Shown one piece after another: positions 33,912-46,035 of a stretch of DNA of 64,000 nucleotides. The translations under genes and the position numbers were made by a program. A model generated the notes under the pieces. That model worked only from the letters and a program-made list of their open reading frames with translations, did no database searches and was not told the DNA's origin. Source of the DNA: Romanomermis culicivorax (lineage: Eukaryota; Nematoda; Enoplea; Mermithida; Mermithidae); contig CAWUHX010000087.1 of NCBI GenBank assembly GCA_963922205.1, positions 620,001 to 684,000 of the forward strand. The letters are read 5' to 3'. Position 1 is the first letter of the stretch, and every line of letters begins with the position of its first letter.

Positions 33912-35518
33912 TGTTACATCCCAAAACAAAATGCTTCCGGTAAAGTAACCCCCTCCATGCAAAACCAGCCCAATCGTTTTGATACATTCACATGGTTAAA
34001 AGAAAATGTTAATTTTACCTCCAGTGACCTGACAGAAGCAGAAAAAACGCAACTCCTACGCGCCCTGTCGAAGTATCCTACATTATATGCTAAATCCAAA
34101 ATTGACGTAGGTCGAACCACTCTTGTTTCACATACAATCGACACCAATCGCTCCCAACCCGTACATAGACAACTTTATTGGACTTCCCCAAAAGAAAAGC
34201 AAATCATACAAGCAGAAGTTGAGCAACTTGCAGCAGCAGGTGTCATAAGCCAATGCAATTCTCCATGGTGTACCAACACAATTTTAGCCCCAAAAAAGAT
34301 GGAGGCCATCGTTTATGCATTGATTTTAGAGGCCTCATCAAAGTAACCAAAAAAGATACATACCCCTTGCCCCGCATAGACGAAATTCTAGACACCCTCC
34401 GTGAAATGAAATATTTTACGTCCCTTGATCAATCCAATGCATATTATTCCATTCCTATAGCACAAGCAGACAGAGAAAAAACGGCCTTTAATTGCTCAGC
34501 CGGCCAGTATCAATTCAACATGCCTTGTATATCTCGACAATGGAACACATGCCTTGTATATCTCAATGATGTTTTGGTATTCGCAGACTCCCATGCCCAA
34601 ATGCTGGAACGTTTAGACACTATTCTTGCCCGATTCTCACAAGCAGGCCTTAAACTAAACATACAAAAATGCAAATTCTGCCAGCCCCAAGTCCGATACT
34701 TAAGCCACGTCATTTCCCAGCAAGGCATTTCACCAGATCCCCATAAGGTACAGGCCATCTATGACATACCCACACCCAAAAGCTCAAAAGAAGTTAAGTC
34801 ATTCCTTGGCCTACCCTCGTACTATCGCAGATTCATCCCAAATTGCTCTCAAGTTTCTAGCCCACTAACATCACTACTCAAAAAGAACTCAGAATTTTCC
34901 TTGGCCCCTGAACAGCAAAACGCATTCACTAAGCTAAAAGAATTACTCATTCATGCCCCAATACTGCAACATCCCGATTTCACAAAACCGTTTATTCTGC
35001 AAACTGACGCCTCAAAACTCGGAATCTGCGCCATTCTCAGTCAGCTCGACAGTGAAGGTCAGGATCGCCCCATTGCCTTTGGGAGCTGCGCACTAAAACC
35101 CGCAGAACGCAACTACCCGATAACTGAGTTGGAAACCCTTGCAGTAGTAGAGTTTGTCAAGTATTTACACCCCTACCTTTTCCAGCAACATGTTATTGTA
35201 CACACTGACCATACAGCAGTTCAGGCAGTCTTACAAAAGGAAAACCTGTCCCCTCGCATTGCCCGTTGGGGATTAGCCCTCTCTGGTATTCAGCTAGACA
35301 TTCGACCTCAGAAAGGCACTGCTAACTGCAACGCAGATGCAGTTTCTCGATTCCCCTCACAGACAGCAAAACAATTCTTTGACATTGAGCAATTAGAAAC
35401 CCCCCCTGAAATATCCACCATCAATTCGGTTCTTGAAGCTGAAGCAACTGAACAAGAAGAGCAACAGAAACTTTTGCCGAACTCCAATGCACTGATTCAA
35501 CTGTCAAAGGTATTTTAG
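33912..35518 (+). pseudogene. ERV-A reverse transcriptase and RNase H, frameshifted and internally deleted
   Basis: RT motifs appear in order: GVISQCNSPW and, after a one-base frameshift in an A-run near 34300, GGHRLCIDFRGL and LDQSNAYYSIPI. The fingers-palm part is then cut: the PFGL..NAP block is missing, and the catalytic YxDD reads YLND (Asn codon 34565-34567). An 18-bp sequence starting ACATGCCTTG is present twice (34518-34535, 34547-34564) at the deletion site. RNase H follows with all four acidic positions visible (LQTDASKLG, PITELETLA, VHTDHTAV, NADAVSRF). The frame drifts to another phase between 35409 and 35518 before integrase. Confidence 0.88.
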
Positions 35519-36686
35519 CAAAAATCGCCCAAAAACACCCCCTTACTCTGATCAAATTCGCAGTACATCAAAACATCCTCTTCCGAATAGTCCACAAACA
35601 AGCAAAACTCTACATTCCCAAGTCACAGGTCCAGCAACTCATTGCCTCACATCATGACAGCGAATTCACAGGTCATTTTGCTGCCTGGAAAACTTTACAC
35701 TTGCTCAGACAGAAATATTTTTGGCCCCAAATGAGCCGTGATATCAAACTTTACTGCAAGACTTGCCACCCATGCCAGACACAGATAGCTCTCCGGCACA
35801 AAGTACATGCGAATCTGGTACCAATTGGTACCCATTTCTGGTACCCATTTGATAGAGTCGGTGTTGATTGCATGGGACCGTTACCCCTCACTGAAGATGG
35901 TAACCGATTCATTGTCATCTTCATCGATTATTTCACAAAGTATGTAGAGGCATTCCCGACCCCTGACATCACTGCAGCCACTATTGCCAAGTTATTCGTA
36001 ACCAAAATTGTTTGCCGTCATGGGTCCCCAAAAATCATCCATTGTGATCGTTTCTCTGATTTTGTATCCGATCTCTTCTCAGGGATCACCAGTTTATTCA
36101 ATACTCAGAAAATTCATACTACCCCATACTATCCCATTGCCATTGGGGAAGTTGAGCATTGCAACCAAACTTTAGCCACCCTTACATTAATTCAAATCAC
36201 ACTGATTGGGATACTTATCTACCATATGCCGTTTTTTCGATCAACATTCATAAAAATGATAGCACCTCGTATCCCCCATTTGAATTACTCCATGGTAGGC
36301 AAGCTAATCTGCCATCAGACGCAGCTTTACATTTTTTCCCCACATCCTACAAGGTTGATTTAGATGACTACACCCTTCGTGTAAAATCGCATTTTACAGA
36401 AGCACTCTCAACCGTGCAGAAAAGCTTACAAAAAGCCCAAGACCACTATACCCGTCAGTATAACAAGCATGCTCAGAACATACATTACAAGGCAGGTGAC
36501 CTTATTCTTTACAAAAATCATTCGTGTAAACAAGGGTTAACTCCCAAATTCCTCCCTCGCCAAAACGGGCCCTATACAGTTCAACATTTCATGTACCCCA
36601 ATGTTACACTTGAACACCCCCATAAGAATATCACATTTATGGTGCATGTAAACGAGGCAACCCCTTTCTACCCTCGGATGCCTTGA
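35441..36686 (+). pseudogene. ERV-A integrase, frameshifted
   Basis: The integrase would insert the element into the genome. The zinc-binding HHCC domain is readable (SHHDSEFTGHF...CKTCHPCQ, about 35647-35785). The catalytic core shows VGVDCMGPL (first Asp), IIHCDRFSD (second Asp in an altered context) and GEVEHCNQ (Glu). A frame change falls near 36160-36190; the core then continues with YLPYAVFSINIHK and the C-terminal domain with a GPY-type motif (RQNGPYTVQHF). The region ends at 36686, directly before the polypurine tract, so no gene follows integrase. Confidence 0.88.
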
Positions 36687-36701
36687 ACGAGGACGAACTC
36701 C

Positions 36702-36714
36702 GGAAGGAGGGAAA
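36702..36714 (+). other. Polypurine tract of ERV-A
   Basis: GGAAGGAGGGAAA directly abuts the start of the 3' LTR and is the expected primer for plus-strand DNA synthesis. Confidence 0.85.
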
Positions 36715-37621
36715 TGTAACCTACCTGCTAAAGCAGTACTGTAAATATGTAGCATACTGTATGTGATAGACATTTATTAGATATTATTTCATTTTTCGTA
36801 TTTTATCGTCTCAAGGGTGTCTGGAATTCACACCCAAACATTCCTACAAAATTACGTGAAGTACTTTATTTTAATCCCTTCACACCCCGGTAGCCCAATT
36901 AAGATGCCCCAATTAATTTGCACAAATGGCAGCTGGTCCCCTACAACCTACACTAAACTACACATTCCACAGCTACCGTAATCGTAAACAACACCTGCCC
37001 ACAGTAAAATACGTAGAAACCCCGCCAGACAGTAGTCTCAAGTGTAACAGTAGCGACGGCCCCACAAAACATGTGTATACAGAGAAACGGATACAGGAAG
37101 CATGCACAGAAGCACAGAGGTGTGGCCAAGCCCACCATAGAAAGCAAGCGAAGCACGAAAAGCATACAGTACCAGAAAAGCATTAGAAAGGTGTAACTAA
37201 GAAAGCATAAAAAGCGTAGCAGGAAGCGACGATTGGCGGAAGAAGATGGACAGAAGCTTGACCTCCCGCGACACCCAGGGAGTGGCCAAAAACGTCGTAT
37301 AAAAGAAGAAGCAAAGCTTGATTTTTGTTATTATTGGTTACAATTTTGGATTTTCAAATTCCTCGTTTTAAACCATGCTCACCCCATCTTTTTATATTTG
37401 CAAGCGGCCTTCTGTACAAAGCAACTTAAATCGAGGCCCCCGTTCGTTATTGTAAATCGAGATGTGTTTTCGTATTGTCGTATTGACGTCACAAGCAGCT
37501 GTCGATCATTGTAATTGTATCGCCCCGTAACACCACACGGGCCCCGTTCCGTTATAGCCGTTCCCGCTGTAACGTCCATTTGGTTAAAAGTAAAGTGCTT
37601 CACACAAATCTGGTCGTTACA
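36715..37621 (+). repeat. 3' LTR of ERV-A
   Basis: The 907-bp LTR starts TGTAAC and ends GTTACA. Relative to the 5' LTR it has a ~9-bp insertion near 37560 and many transitions in the last 270 bp. The U3 ORF (36926-37186) and TATA box (37298) are intact. Confidence 0.93.
36926..37186 (+). CDS. 86-codon U3 ORF, 3' LTR copy
   Basis: This is the second copy of the frame at 28630-28890, with the same length and translation. Being in the 3' LTR it would lie at the end of the element's own transcript. No domain is recognised; it may be fortuitous. Confidence 0.3.
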   Translation: MAAGPLQPTLNYTFHSYRNRKQHLPTVKYVETPPDSSLKCNSSDGPTKHVYTEKRIQEACTEAQRCGQAHHRKQAKHEKHTVPEKH

Positions 37622-39164
37622 GTTTTATCACAAACATGAAAATGTACAAAACTATAAGACCGAGTTATTCTTACACGCCAGTCGCGACATTAAAGCAATC
37701 TTGACAGAATTTTTGTGTGCGTTTGATTGTACATTTACTGCTTGACCTATCGCTCACCAATTTCAGCTTGGATTGAAATTGAAGAAGAGTTATGAATAAA
37801 TTTAACTTTATAAGTCCAAATCTTACTATACGAAATGAGCTTACTGAAACGTTCATGATGCCTCACCCATAAAGCTACTGTAATCATTATAGAAGAAGAT
37901 GTTCCTCATTATCGTAAATGATCTCCAGAGGCCTGTTTCATAATCATATTGGAGTATTATTGATACTATTATTAACATTTATTGGAACTAATAAAACACG
38001 TTGCATAATAAATATTAGTCTTTGTGATGATTTTCTTATAAAATATTGGTTAATCACGAATAAAAGTCCGTTTCATCACAGACTAATGTATATTTGTGAA
38101 CATATCATCAATATTATTTCTCATTAATGACACTGAATAATTTTTTAATAATAAAAACAGAAGATATCTTGTTTGCATGTTTTTCACTCAACGAACATCA
38201 TTTAGGGCGGATCAAAACTACAATGGTATAATTTTTCGTCCAATCGAATCGCATTGAATGCATCCTAGAACTGAAGATGCACTGTTATGAATTTCCTGGT
38301 ACGGACAAAGACAAATTGTTAGTAAATCATTGGAAACCGTAGTGTTCAGAAAACTTACCAGTAATCGCCACGATTTAAAGGATTACAAAAGTGAAAGAAC
38401 ATCGTCATGCATTGTGAACCCGTGCTGAGCTCTCAAGTCGATTTATGCTAAGAAGTCAACATGATCTTATAAGTATAAGTTTTTAGTCGAAGCTACTAAA
38501 ACCCCAGTATCTTCATTTGTTGTGAATCATGATAATACACTAGTTGTGTACCATCGACGTGTGCACGTAATCAAACGAGAAAAGAAAATAAAGTGTAATT
38601 TCATTATCGTGTCAAATCCAGAATATTTGAGCTCCTTTGAATTTCAGGTATTCCCACACCTGCCAACCTGATTTAGAATATGTACATCGCTTTGCTTCCT
38701 GAAACATCAATTTTGATTTCCAAGGACCTTAAAATATTGTAACCAAAATAAGATAAGATCTGCTCACGCATTTTCTACTGATAATTCTTGACACTTTCAT
38801 CAATATTTTGCTATTAGTGAAATTGTCAATGTTTTATTGGTAAGCACGTCATGCTTTGCCAAAATCATTAGTGGTAATTTTTTCCAAATGAGCCTGGGAG
38901 AGAAAGTAGAAGCTCATGCAAATAATGAGTAACATGGGTACCCGGCCGCCTTCTTTATCAGATTGTCGCCCAATGTCACGTGATCCGCATAATATTTTTT
39001 CCATTATGTTTTTCGCCACGTTTTTGTTTTACAGTAACTTAAATTAATTTTGCGTTTCGTTTTTATATTTTACATGCAATTTCTGTGTGTACTTTTTGCG
39101 TTTCATTTCTGTTTCATTTTCACACTTTTATTTCCGTTACGATTTATTATTTTCCCATTACACA
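37622..39164. other. Intergenic, no gene seen
   Basis: This is host sequence resuming after the ERV-A insertion. Small frames exist but none has a recognisable domain or repeat. Confidence 0.5.
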
Positions 39165-40330
39165 TGTAGACTACGGTATGTAACCCGCTAGTCAGAGTTT
39201 TCGTTAAAGATAAGCTCTCCGAGCTCATCGCCATAATTGGAGCACAACGTGCACCTCTTGTCAGTAAAAACTAGCGACGTTTCACAACCTGAAACGCCTA
39301 GTTGGAAATTTTCTCTAGATGGCGTTCATATGTTTAGCACGGAGAGTGAAACTCGCCCCAATGCTTAACGTAGTGAACTGGAGAATGTCTATGTGACCAT
39401 CGGCATCTTTTGCAGTGATTTCCACTGTAGAAGTTAGCTTGGGTGTGTCTTAGCTCCACCCAAGGCATACTGTAGATTATGGGGCCCTTTAAAAGGGCTT
39501 GTTTCTTTAATTTTACTCTCATTTCTGGGCCTAAACCGTCTTCTGCGTTTTTAGCTTACAACTCCGCGTTCGTCAACGTCTTTATTATAAATTTACATAT
39601 TTTGCCTGCCTCCACTGCCCTTCTTAATAAATTTACATATCCGCCTTTAGTGTCCCTTGCATTCACACGTTACTGTATCCCGACCTATGAGTTTACCCCA
39701 TGGCCTGTTAATCGAGAACCCCCCTCGCCTCCCCGAGGAACGTTTTGATATCATTGCACGCTGACCCGCAGTTGCTGATTCTCCTTTCCAAATCGCTTTT
39801 GGATTACCGTACCCGCTCTCCCATCTTCCCTAGGACCCATGTTTGACCCTTGAAGCTATCGCCCAGGGCCGAGTACTTTGAGAAGAGGATTTAGTGAGTC
39901 TTCTCAGGGGTTATTATTGTTGAGGGTATATTTGTGGGAATCCTCCTTAAGCTAGTTTTGCCTTGAGAGTAACCTCAGTTAGAGCAGCCCTTGAACCCTT
40001 AAGGTCTGGGCCAATAAGAGGATTTGGGTTGACAATCGGGTCCCCTACAGTAAGCCATTCCACAAATGGCACCGTCCCTCATTCTCAGTGAATGAGGATT
40101 AGAGATTGCCACCCCTGACCCGGCCGTGTTGTCCATTATTCTAAAGCTGAGCCCCAGGAGAAGGCCGAGGTACACCATAGGTTTTCCTGTGGTAGTACCA
40201 GCTGGGTTAGGTTCCCGAAGTAGATACCCTCATGGAGCCACCCAATGGGGTCACAGCATGTCACTTGTAGTGCCATGGCCGTATTTCTTACGGGATATGG
40301 TATGGGTTTTTCCATCAATGTGACTGATCA
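39165..40330 (+). repeat. Dispersed repeat R1, forward copy
   Basis: This is a moderately GC-richer block starting near TAGACTACGGTATGTAACCC. 39177-39991 matches the complement of 402-1465. Features include TTAATAAATTTACATAT twice (39590-39650), CCCTTTAAAAGGG palindrome-like sequence at 39483-39495 and a C-rich stretch at 39720. The part after ~40000 has no partner in the window because the other copy is interrupted there. It could be a long solo LTR; no coding capacity is seen. Confidence 0.65.
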
Positions 40331-41350
40331 CCAAATTCAGTTAATGTGACATGGTTCCTAATTTACTTGATGTGACAAGATTAAATGTAGCAGTCAGAAC
40401 ACAATTCGAAATAAGAAAATTTTGATGTGTAGTACATGGTCATGGTCTATAGGGATTTGTTTTCATTATTTTGCATTTTGAGGCTCATTTGAAAATGAAT
40501 GGAAAATATTTTTATTAGTTTATTTCTGAAACAGCCCCCCATAAAGTATTACTAATATCAAATAAAATTGTTTCATGGAACAGACTCAGGTGAAATAGCT
40601 ATGCGTAGATCAACAAACATGTTCGGAAGTCAATATAGTGATTTTTATTGTCTTCAATGCATAGTAGGTGTATCTGAGAATGAGCCGAATAGAAAGTAAT
40701 GAAAATCATAATACGTCACACAGAACTGACTACTGACTCTGTGATAACAAGCTAGTCTGCAAGCCCCAGAATTTCCTTTAGCACCCACAAATATAATATC
40801 CCGCCAGACAATAAGATTAGTGTAGTAGTAGAAATACATGCTTCTTCAAATGAACTTATCTGCAAAAAAACAAAGCCGTACGAGTCGTGTCTTAAAAGGC
40901 TTATAAGCGAACTTTTTCGGTAAGAATTATTATATGGAACAATTCATAGTGCATCCGGTAGTTGGAAGCCAGTTACGTTATCTTCTTTAACTCGTTCCAT
41001 CAAAGCGTACTTTAATTTTGAAGAATAGCTTTGAATTTATCTGTAATAACCTTGTTTTGTTTGGAATTCAAGTAATGTTTCGATAACATGTTTTGAGTCA
41101 TTTAAGTAGTTTTTGAAAATTGAATTTTTGCAGGTTGACTTTTCGATTTATCCGTTTTACTCATAACCATGCATTGTCCAAATTTTACTGTATAGTTTTT
41201 CGGATGGCGTTGTGTCCATTCAGTGCCATCGATGGTTGTATAAAAGTGAGCGTTGAATCCTTTTCAGGATAATTTATTATTCCTAAACATTTAACCAGTA
41301 TTAAGAACTAGAGTGATGGAATGATATGCCAATAGTTACAATACTTTGAA
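40331..41350. other. Intergenic, no gene seen
   Basis: The sequence is AT-rich. Near 40310-40375 the phrase AATGTGAC/GATGTGAC recurs three times. I identify nothing else. Confidence 0.5.
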
Positions 41351-42137
41351 GGCCGAATTCCGTACGAGTGCTAACTGATGTTCTTGACAAAAGACTTGCT
41401 AAAGTCGTGCTAATTCTTAAATTTAGTGGGAGTCGGTATTCCTGAATGACTGCTAGACAGATGTCGCTGTTTGAAATGAAATGAAAATTGATGCTAACGG
41501 AATGGAGAACAGCCGAAGTGACCGGAACTCCTATTTGCACTATTGCTTAACAAATCCTTGTAGAGAACTTATCCATGTTATAGGACCCACTGAAGCGGTC
41601 AAATAATCATCATCAAGCCGTTTCACCATGATTCTCAAGTGATATCGTTTTCCCCCCGTATAGTATCACATTTTACTATCAAACCAAGCAATAAATTTTT
41701 GCGAACCACGCTTGAGCATGGTCGCATATCAGTGTTAATGTGGGACTGAACAAAGTCACAGGTGGCAGTCGTCCGTTTTCCATGTAAACACTGTGGAACA
41801 TATTGCAGCTTCTACTTCCGTTGGTTCCTTGATCTCGAGGTAGCAAAACGACAGTTGAATCACGATTCTTCCGACTCATTTTGGAGAAAAAAATATTTCT
41901 TCCTTCAACAATAATTCTTCCTTTAACAATAATTCTTCCTTTAACAATAATTCTTCCTTCAACAAGAATAGTACGACTTTAGCTCGGACTAAAAATTTAG
42001 CACCAGCACGCATTTTGGAATAGCACTCGGAACTTAGCCCGTACTAACTGAAGTTCTGAACAAACGGCGAACTAGATAGCCCATCAAAATTCAGCCTCAG
42101 TCTAGCCTTAGTCTAACACTCATACAGGAATTCAGCC
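41351..42137. mobile_element. MITE-like element related to the Harbinger element
   Basis: Ends GGCCGAATTCCGTACGAGTG at 41351 and, on the other strand from 42137, GGCTGAATTCCTGTATGAGTG form imperfect inverted repeats. Internal GGTATTCCTGAATGACTGCTAGAC (about 41436) resembles the subterminal GGTATTCCTGAAAGAGGAGTGGAC of the Harbinger element at 5712. Related TAGTC-type words are scattered near both ends. There is no transposase frame. It carries an 18-bp tandem repeat at 41897-41967. Target duplication is unclear. Confidence 0.5.
41897..41967. repeat. Tandem repeat, 18-bp unit, about four copies
   Basis: The unit ATTCTTCCTTTAACAATA is repeated with one or two changes (CTTCAACAA in the outer copies). 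It is non-coding. Confidence 0.85.
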
Positions 42138-42754
42138 CTGAATCAGTTGATTTTTTTTTTATTCTGGTTGACAATGTTAATATTTTTTGAGCATGACAAA
42201 TCTCATACCAGACCAAATCCATTCTTTTTAATTTCTAATAATTCTACCTTATTTCTAAATAAAGACATTCAGTATATTAGAAAACGCCGTCAGTAGAATT
42301 GGACATTGCAAATAGAATTGGAGAGCAACGTTCACTTGGAAAAAGTCACTTGGAATATTTTTTTATTATTCTTACACCTATTTATGCGAGATGCAGCCAG
42401 CTTCACATATCATTACTTCATTATGCATAGATAATATTCTGAATAATAATTTATATAAATTCTATGTGATAATTCTTCCAAGTAATAAATTTTAAATAAT
42501 TTCATAATAGATAAAATAACTGAGATGTGTATCCTAGGCGAATCGGCATTTATGACGTAGTAAAAGTGACTGTATAATTCAATTACCACCTTTCTAATCG
42601 CAAGGCCCAATTGACAGAAGTTGGATTAGCCTGCCATTTATGATAAACGGTGGAGCTTACCCGAGTATGTCAACTTGTTATTTCAGAAAAAGTAGTAAAG
42701 AGATATAGTGAAAAATCGGTGCGGCGGAGTGGGTCACTAATGGAGTATGATAAT
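42138..42754. other. Intergenic, no gene seen
   Basis: This is AT-rich sequence with no gene-like frame or repeat that I can identify. Confidence 0.5.
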
Positions 42755-43004
42755 CTATAGTCTGTTTTTCTTGAAATGCTTCCAAACAATGAAAGTGGAA
42801 AGCAGGTAGTATTTCAGATTTTTGTGATTTTCTGATAAACAATATATCATAGAGGATTAGAAATTTGTGAGCATACTGACCTAACCTTTAACAATTTCTC
42901 GAGTGAAAAATTTTACAGTAAGACTTTATGTAAACGATTTTGACGATAGTTCTGATTTGCGTCGCTTTTCTATTGGGAAGCATTTTATAAAAAACAGACT
43001 ATAG
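42755..43004. mobile_element. MITE family M1, copy 6 (best preserved)
   Basis: It is 250 bp with near-perfect ends CTATAGTCTGTTTTTCTTG and ATAAAAAACAGACTATAG. The interior is close to copies 1 and 3 (GTGGAAAGCAGGTAGTATTTC, TGATAAACAATATATCATAG). The TA dinucleotides at the ends fit a TA target duplication. Confidence 0.88.
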
Positions 43005-44130
43005 TTTCTTTCATTTGTGCCCTACTGTTCGTGTTCGAATGTAATCCTTCATATACTTTTTTCACCCAATGGAGTGAGATTTCTAACAGCCCTTCCGCGG
43101 CTCTCAAATTTATAAAAAACAGTATCATTCCCTGTACTTGAAATACAAAAAATGTTCCCGAATGCTGAAAGACAATTCTTCACGAGTAAGAATAATAAGC
43201 AACTTTTGACACATTTAGGTAATAATAATTCTTCTTATATAATACTAACACGAATAGCACGACATTAGTGTGTTAATCTACACGATATGTACTTATTTAA
43301 CATATTTTCGTGATCAACATAATCTTCTGCGTTCTCTTTTTTATTTTCGCCACGAAAGCATAATATGACCATGCAATGATATAAGTCGACTTTCATCATC
43401 ATAAATTGCACAATAAGGAGAATATCACGCACTCGTAATCCATCTTTGAATCGTTCTGTCATCGACCTTTACTTATGCATATAATTTAGGCAATAAAATA
43501 ATGATGGAATCTCGAAACTTTCGCACATATTATTAATCTAATTATACAGCTTCGTGTATAATTATACTAATTACTTGACGTACTTGACTTTAATCAACAA
43601 GGCTCAGTTTCAGTCTGCTATAATATTTGCCTTGTCATTATCCAATTTTTCAAGAAGTTGACAAGCTTTGGGAAATTCAGTTGAATCGTTGTCAGGCCTG
43701 TATCTCAGAATTGGTGCCGTTACTTTCAGTTGACATTGTCATGGATTTTCAATCTAAATTATCACGAAAATGCATTTCGTAACATCTTTGTGAAAAGGTG
43801 GGTTTTTCGATGTAGTTTTTTCTTATTGTTTCTCATGTAATCTGCATTTTAGTAGATTAATCTGCAAATGCGGGTTGTTCATCGTCATTAATTTATCATC
43901 TTACTTTATCAGCTTGTTTGATATGTGCTTTTGAATTCATTAATGCGCATTATAAATAGATGAAACGTTTTTTAAATTAAGTCAACAAATAGATCAAGAG
44001 TAAACGAAGAAATTATTCCTTATTTTGCCTCGTTGCACATTTGATCATTTCTATGCATGCAAGATATCTCCAAATTTATCGATAACTTGTTATATTTGAA
44101 TTTTCAGGTGTAGAATTGATTTTTGAATTA
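43005..44130. other. Intergenic upstream of G4
   Basis: No gene-like frame is present. A GAATTTTCAG acceptor-like site at 44098-44107, 24 bp before the G4 start codon, could serve trans-splicing or a 5' UTR intron. Confidence 0.45.
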
Positions 44131-45369
44131 ATGAATGACTCCAAGTACTTAGCAAATAATAAAGGCAATGAATGTTCGCCCTGGGATTGCAATTTCGTTG
44201 CAACAGCTTATCTGGTCAGTTCGGTGATTTATATTTTCTTCTATATACCATGCACGTTTTTCATCATATCGGATAAAAACATGATTAACCAGTCATATTA
44301 CCATATAGTCATTCATATGGGTGTTTTAGACTTGTTAACATTAATTCTAAATGGATTGTACAGCAGTATACTTACATACTCTAAGGTCGACAGTTCCACT
44401 GATTATACGACATTCATGGTCAACAAGATCATCGGTGGTTTCATGAATGCAGTGGGAGTCACTAACATTTTATTCGCCCATTTACTGTCGTTCAACCGTT
44501 TTATGGCACTTTGTTTTCCACATCAAGCAGCAGTTCTTTTTTCGCTAAAAAACACAAGAAAAATATTATTGCTATGCTGGACATATCATTTCGGTTGGTA
44601 TATGTCCTATCTCATGCCTGGATTGAATATCGTTTACTCTCTCGAAACATTCAGTTGGGACTATGACATTAATCACGTTTCAAGACTGGCTTGTGGCATA
44701 GAATTCATAGTCGACATGACCAATGTTGCTTTCATGGTTTTTTGGTACATTTGCATAAGTATCGTTCTAAAGCTAAAAGTAAGTCGATCTGCGCGTTTAA
44801 TGATAACTCTTTATGATTGTATGCTAAGCATGATCAATTAGTAAAATGATGCGATTTTTTAGACAAGCTCAATCTTATTGGACCAAGAAAACCGTCGGCG
44901 GAAACGAGAATTAAAGGTTTTGCTACAAGCTTTCATCGTTTGTGTATTGGTTATATTGACAGTAGCAGGATTTTTCATCATACCGCAAGTCTATGACTCG
45001 AAATGGGCTTGTTTCTCCGCCAATTGCATATGGCTATCATGTGCAGGATTGAATTCCGTGATTTACATGTGCTTCAACAGGTAATTCAATTTTCGTTCAT
45101 ACAACCTGTAAGTTCTGATAGTAACTTTCTGAAATAATTTATGTTTTAGCTCAAATCTTATATCTCATTTTCGATTAATAACTAAACTCTAACGGATGAT
45201 TGCTACTTTCTCTTTGATCGCACGTTTCCTACAAAGTTTATTGTTACAATTTGAATCTACTGTTTTTAGCACGCTGAGGAGAAAAGCACTCGACATGATG
45301 AAATGGCAACAGAAAAATAGTATTGGAATAATATTTACTAACAATCTCAACAGAGTTACCGGAGCCTAA
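44131..45369 (+). CDS. Serpentine chemoreceptor-like GPCR G4 (Srt/Srx-like), three compact exons
   Basis: This is a 321-residue paralogue and the only one free of insertions: exons 44131-44778, 44863-45080 and 45270-45369 with introns of only 84 and 189 bp. Donors are GTAAGT and GTAATT, acceptors TTTTTTAG and TTTTTAG. The start at 44131 (MNDS) matches G5; the frame is open upstream to 44116. Landmarks are [67 protein letters not shown] and [13 protein letters not shown]. It is closest to G5 in the window (both have CSPW before TM1 and FNRFMALC after TM3). It is probably a chemosensory receptor with unknown ligand. Confidence 0.9.
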
Positions 45370-45765
45370 TTAGATGGTAAAATTTCATATAAATGATTGT
45401 ACTTTTACCGCATTTATGTAAATTAAGCCCGTTGCAACTAATATCATTTTAGGCTTTTGGTAAGAGTTTTATTAGCTTGCGGGTTCTATGATGATGGTCC
45501 TATTCTAATTTGTAGATCAACAAATCGCTTTTTAAGACCTTCTAAGCTATCAGTAAGATTGTTAATTCTTGTAAATTTTCATAGTAAAATTTTGATCCAT
45601 TGTACACTTAGAAGACTCACGGGTGGGCGACTAACTCAGTTTGCATGATACATTTCGAATTTTCCGGGGTCAAAATGAATCTCATAGTCGGTTAACCAGC
45701 AAAGCACTGCACAGCTGAGAACTCATAAAATTTTAGAATCTTGTCTTCCTCAGTGTTTTTACCAA
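45370..45765. other. Intergenic downstream of G4
   Basis: A 63-codon + frame at 45457-45648 has no recognisable domain. No repeat is seen. Confidence 0.45.
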
Positions 45766-46035
45766 CTATCGGAATTCGAGACACGAAAGTTGTAAGAACA
45801 GATTCTGTTCGCTCGATTCGGCGATTTGATCCAAAGAAGTTTTGCACTGATCTGTCAGCTGTTGGATTATTTTCTCTAAGTTAGAATCACTGCTAAGAGA
45901 CTCTTTCGGGCGCGAAAATAATAACGAGGTTAACCGTTCATAGAGTTCATCTTTTACTGTTGTTTTACTCAAAATTATTGTCAAGATTAGAGAATAGGCA
46001 CAAAAATTCATTTTTGTATGACAGGCAGGAAACAT
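45766..46035 (-). CDS. Hypothetical small secreted protein
   Basis: An 89-codon frame (81 if the second Met is used) opens with a hydrophobic segment (MNFCAYSLILTIILS) that could be a signal peptide. An acidic, Leu/Ser/Gln-rich helical stretch with two cysteines follows. The composition looks like coding sequence rather than noise, and a TTGTAG acceptor-like site lies just upstream. A GTAAAA donor-like site follows the stop, so the exon structure may differ. I recognise no family. Confidence 0.3.
   Translation of the reverse strand: MFPACHTKMNFCAYSLILTIILSKTTVKDELYERLTSLLFSRPKESLSSDSNLEKIIQQLTDQCKTSLDQIAESSEQNLFLQLSCLEFR

Larger units (their letters stand above)
28419..37621 (+). mobile_element. 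LTR retroelement ERV-A: gag-env-pro-RT-RH-IN, with LTRs and target duplication
   Basis: The 9203-bp element has two ~0.9-kb LTRs that start TGTAA and end GTTACA. Its flanks carry a 4-bp duplication GTTT (28415-28418 and 37622-37625). A candidate primer-binding site follows the 5' LTR and a polypurine tract precedes the 3' LTR. RT, RNase H and integrase order places it in the Ty3/gypsy lineage. Between the Cys-His knuckles of gag and the protease lies a ~1.9-kb env-like glycoprotein region, and integrase ends 28 bp before the 3' LTR. The coding region is broken by in-frame TAA/TGA codons, four or more frameshifts and a deletion in RT, so the copy cannot be autonomous. Confidence 0.93.
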
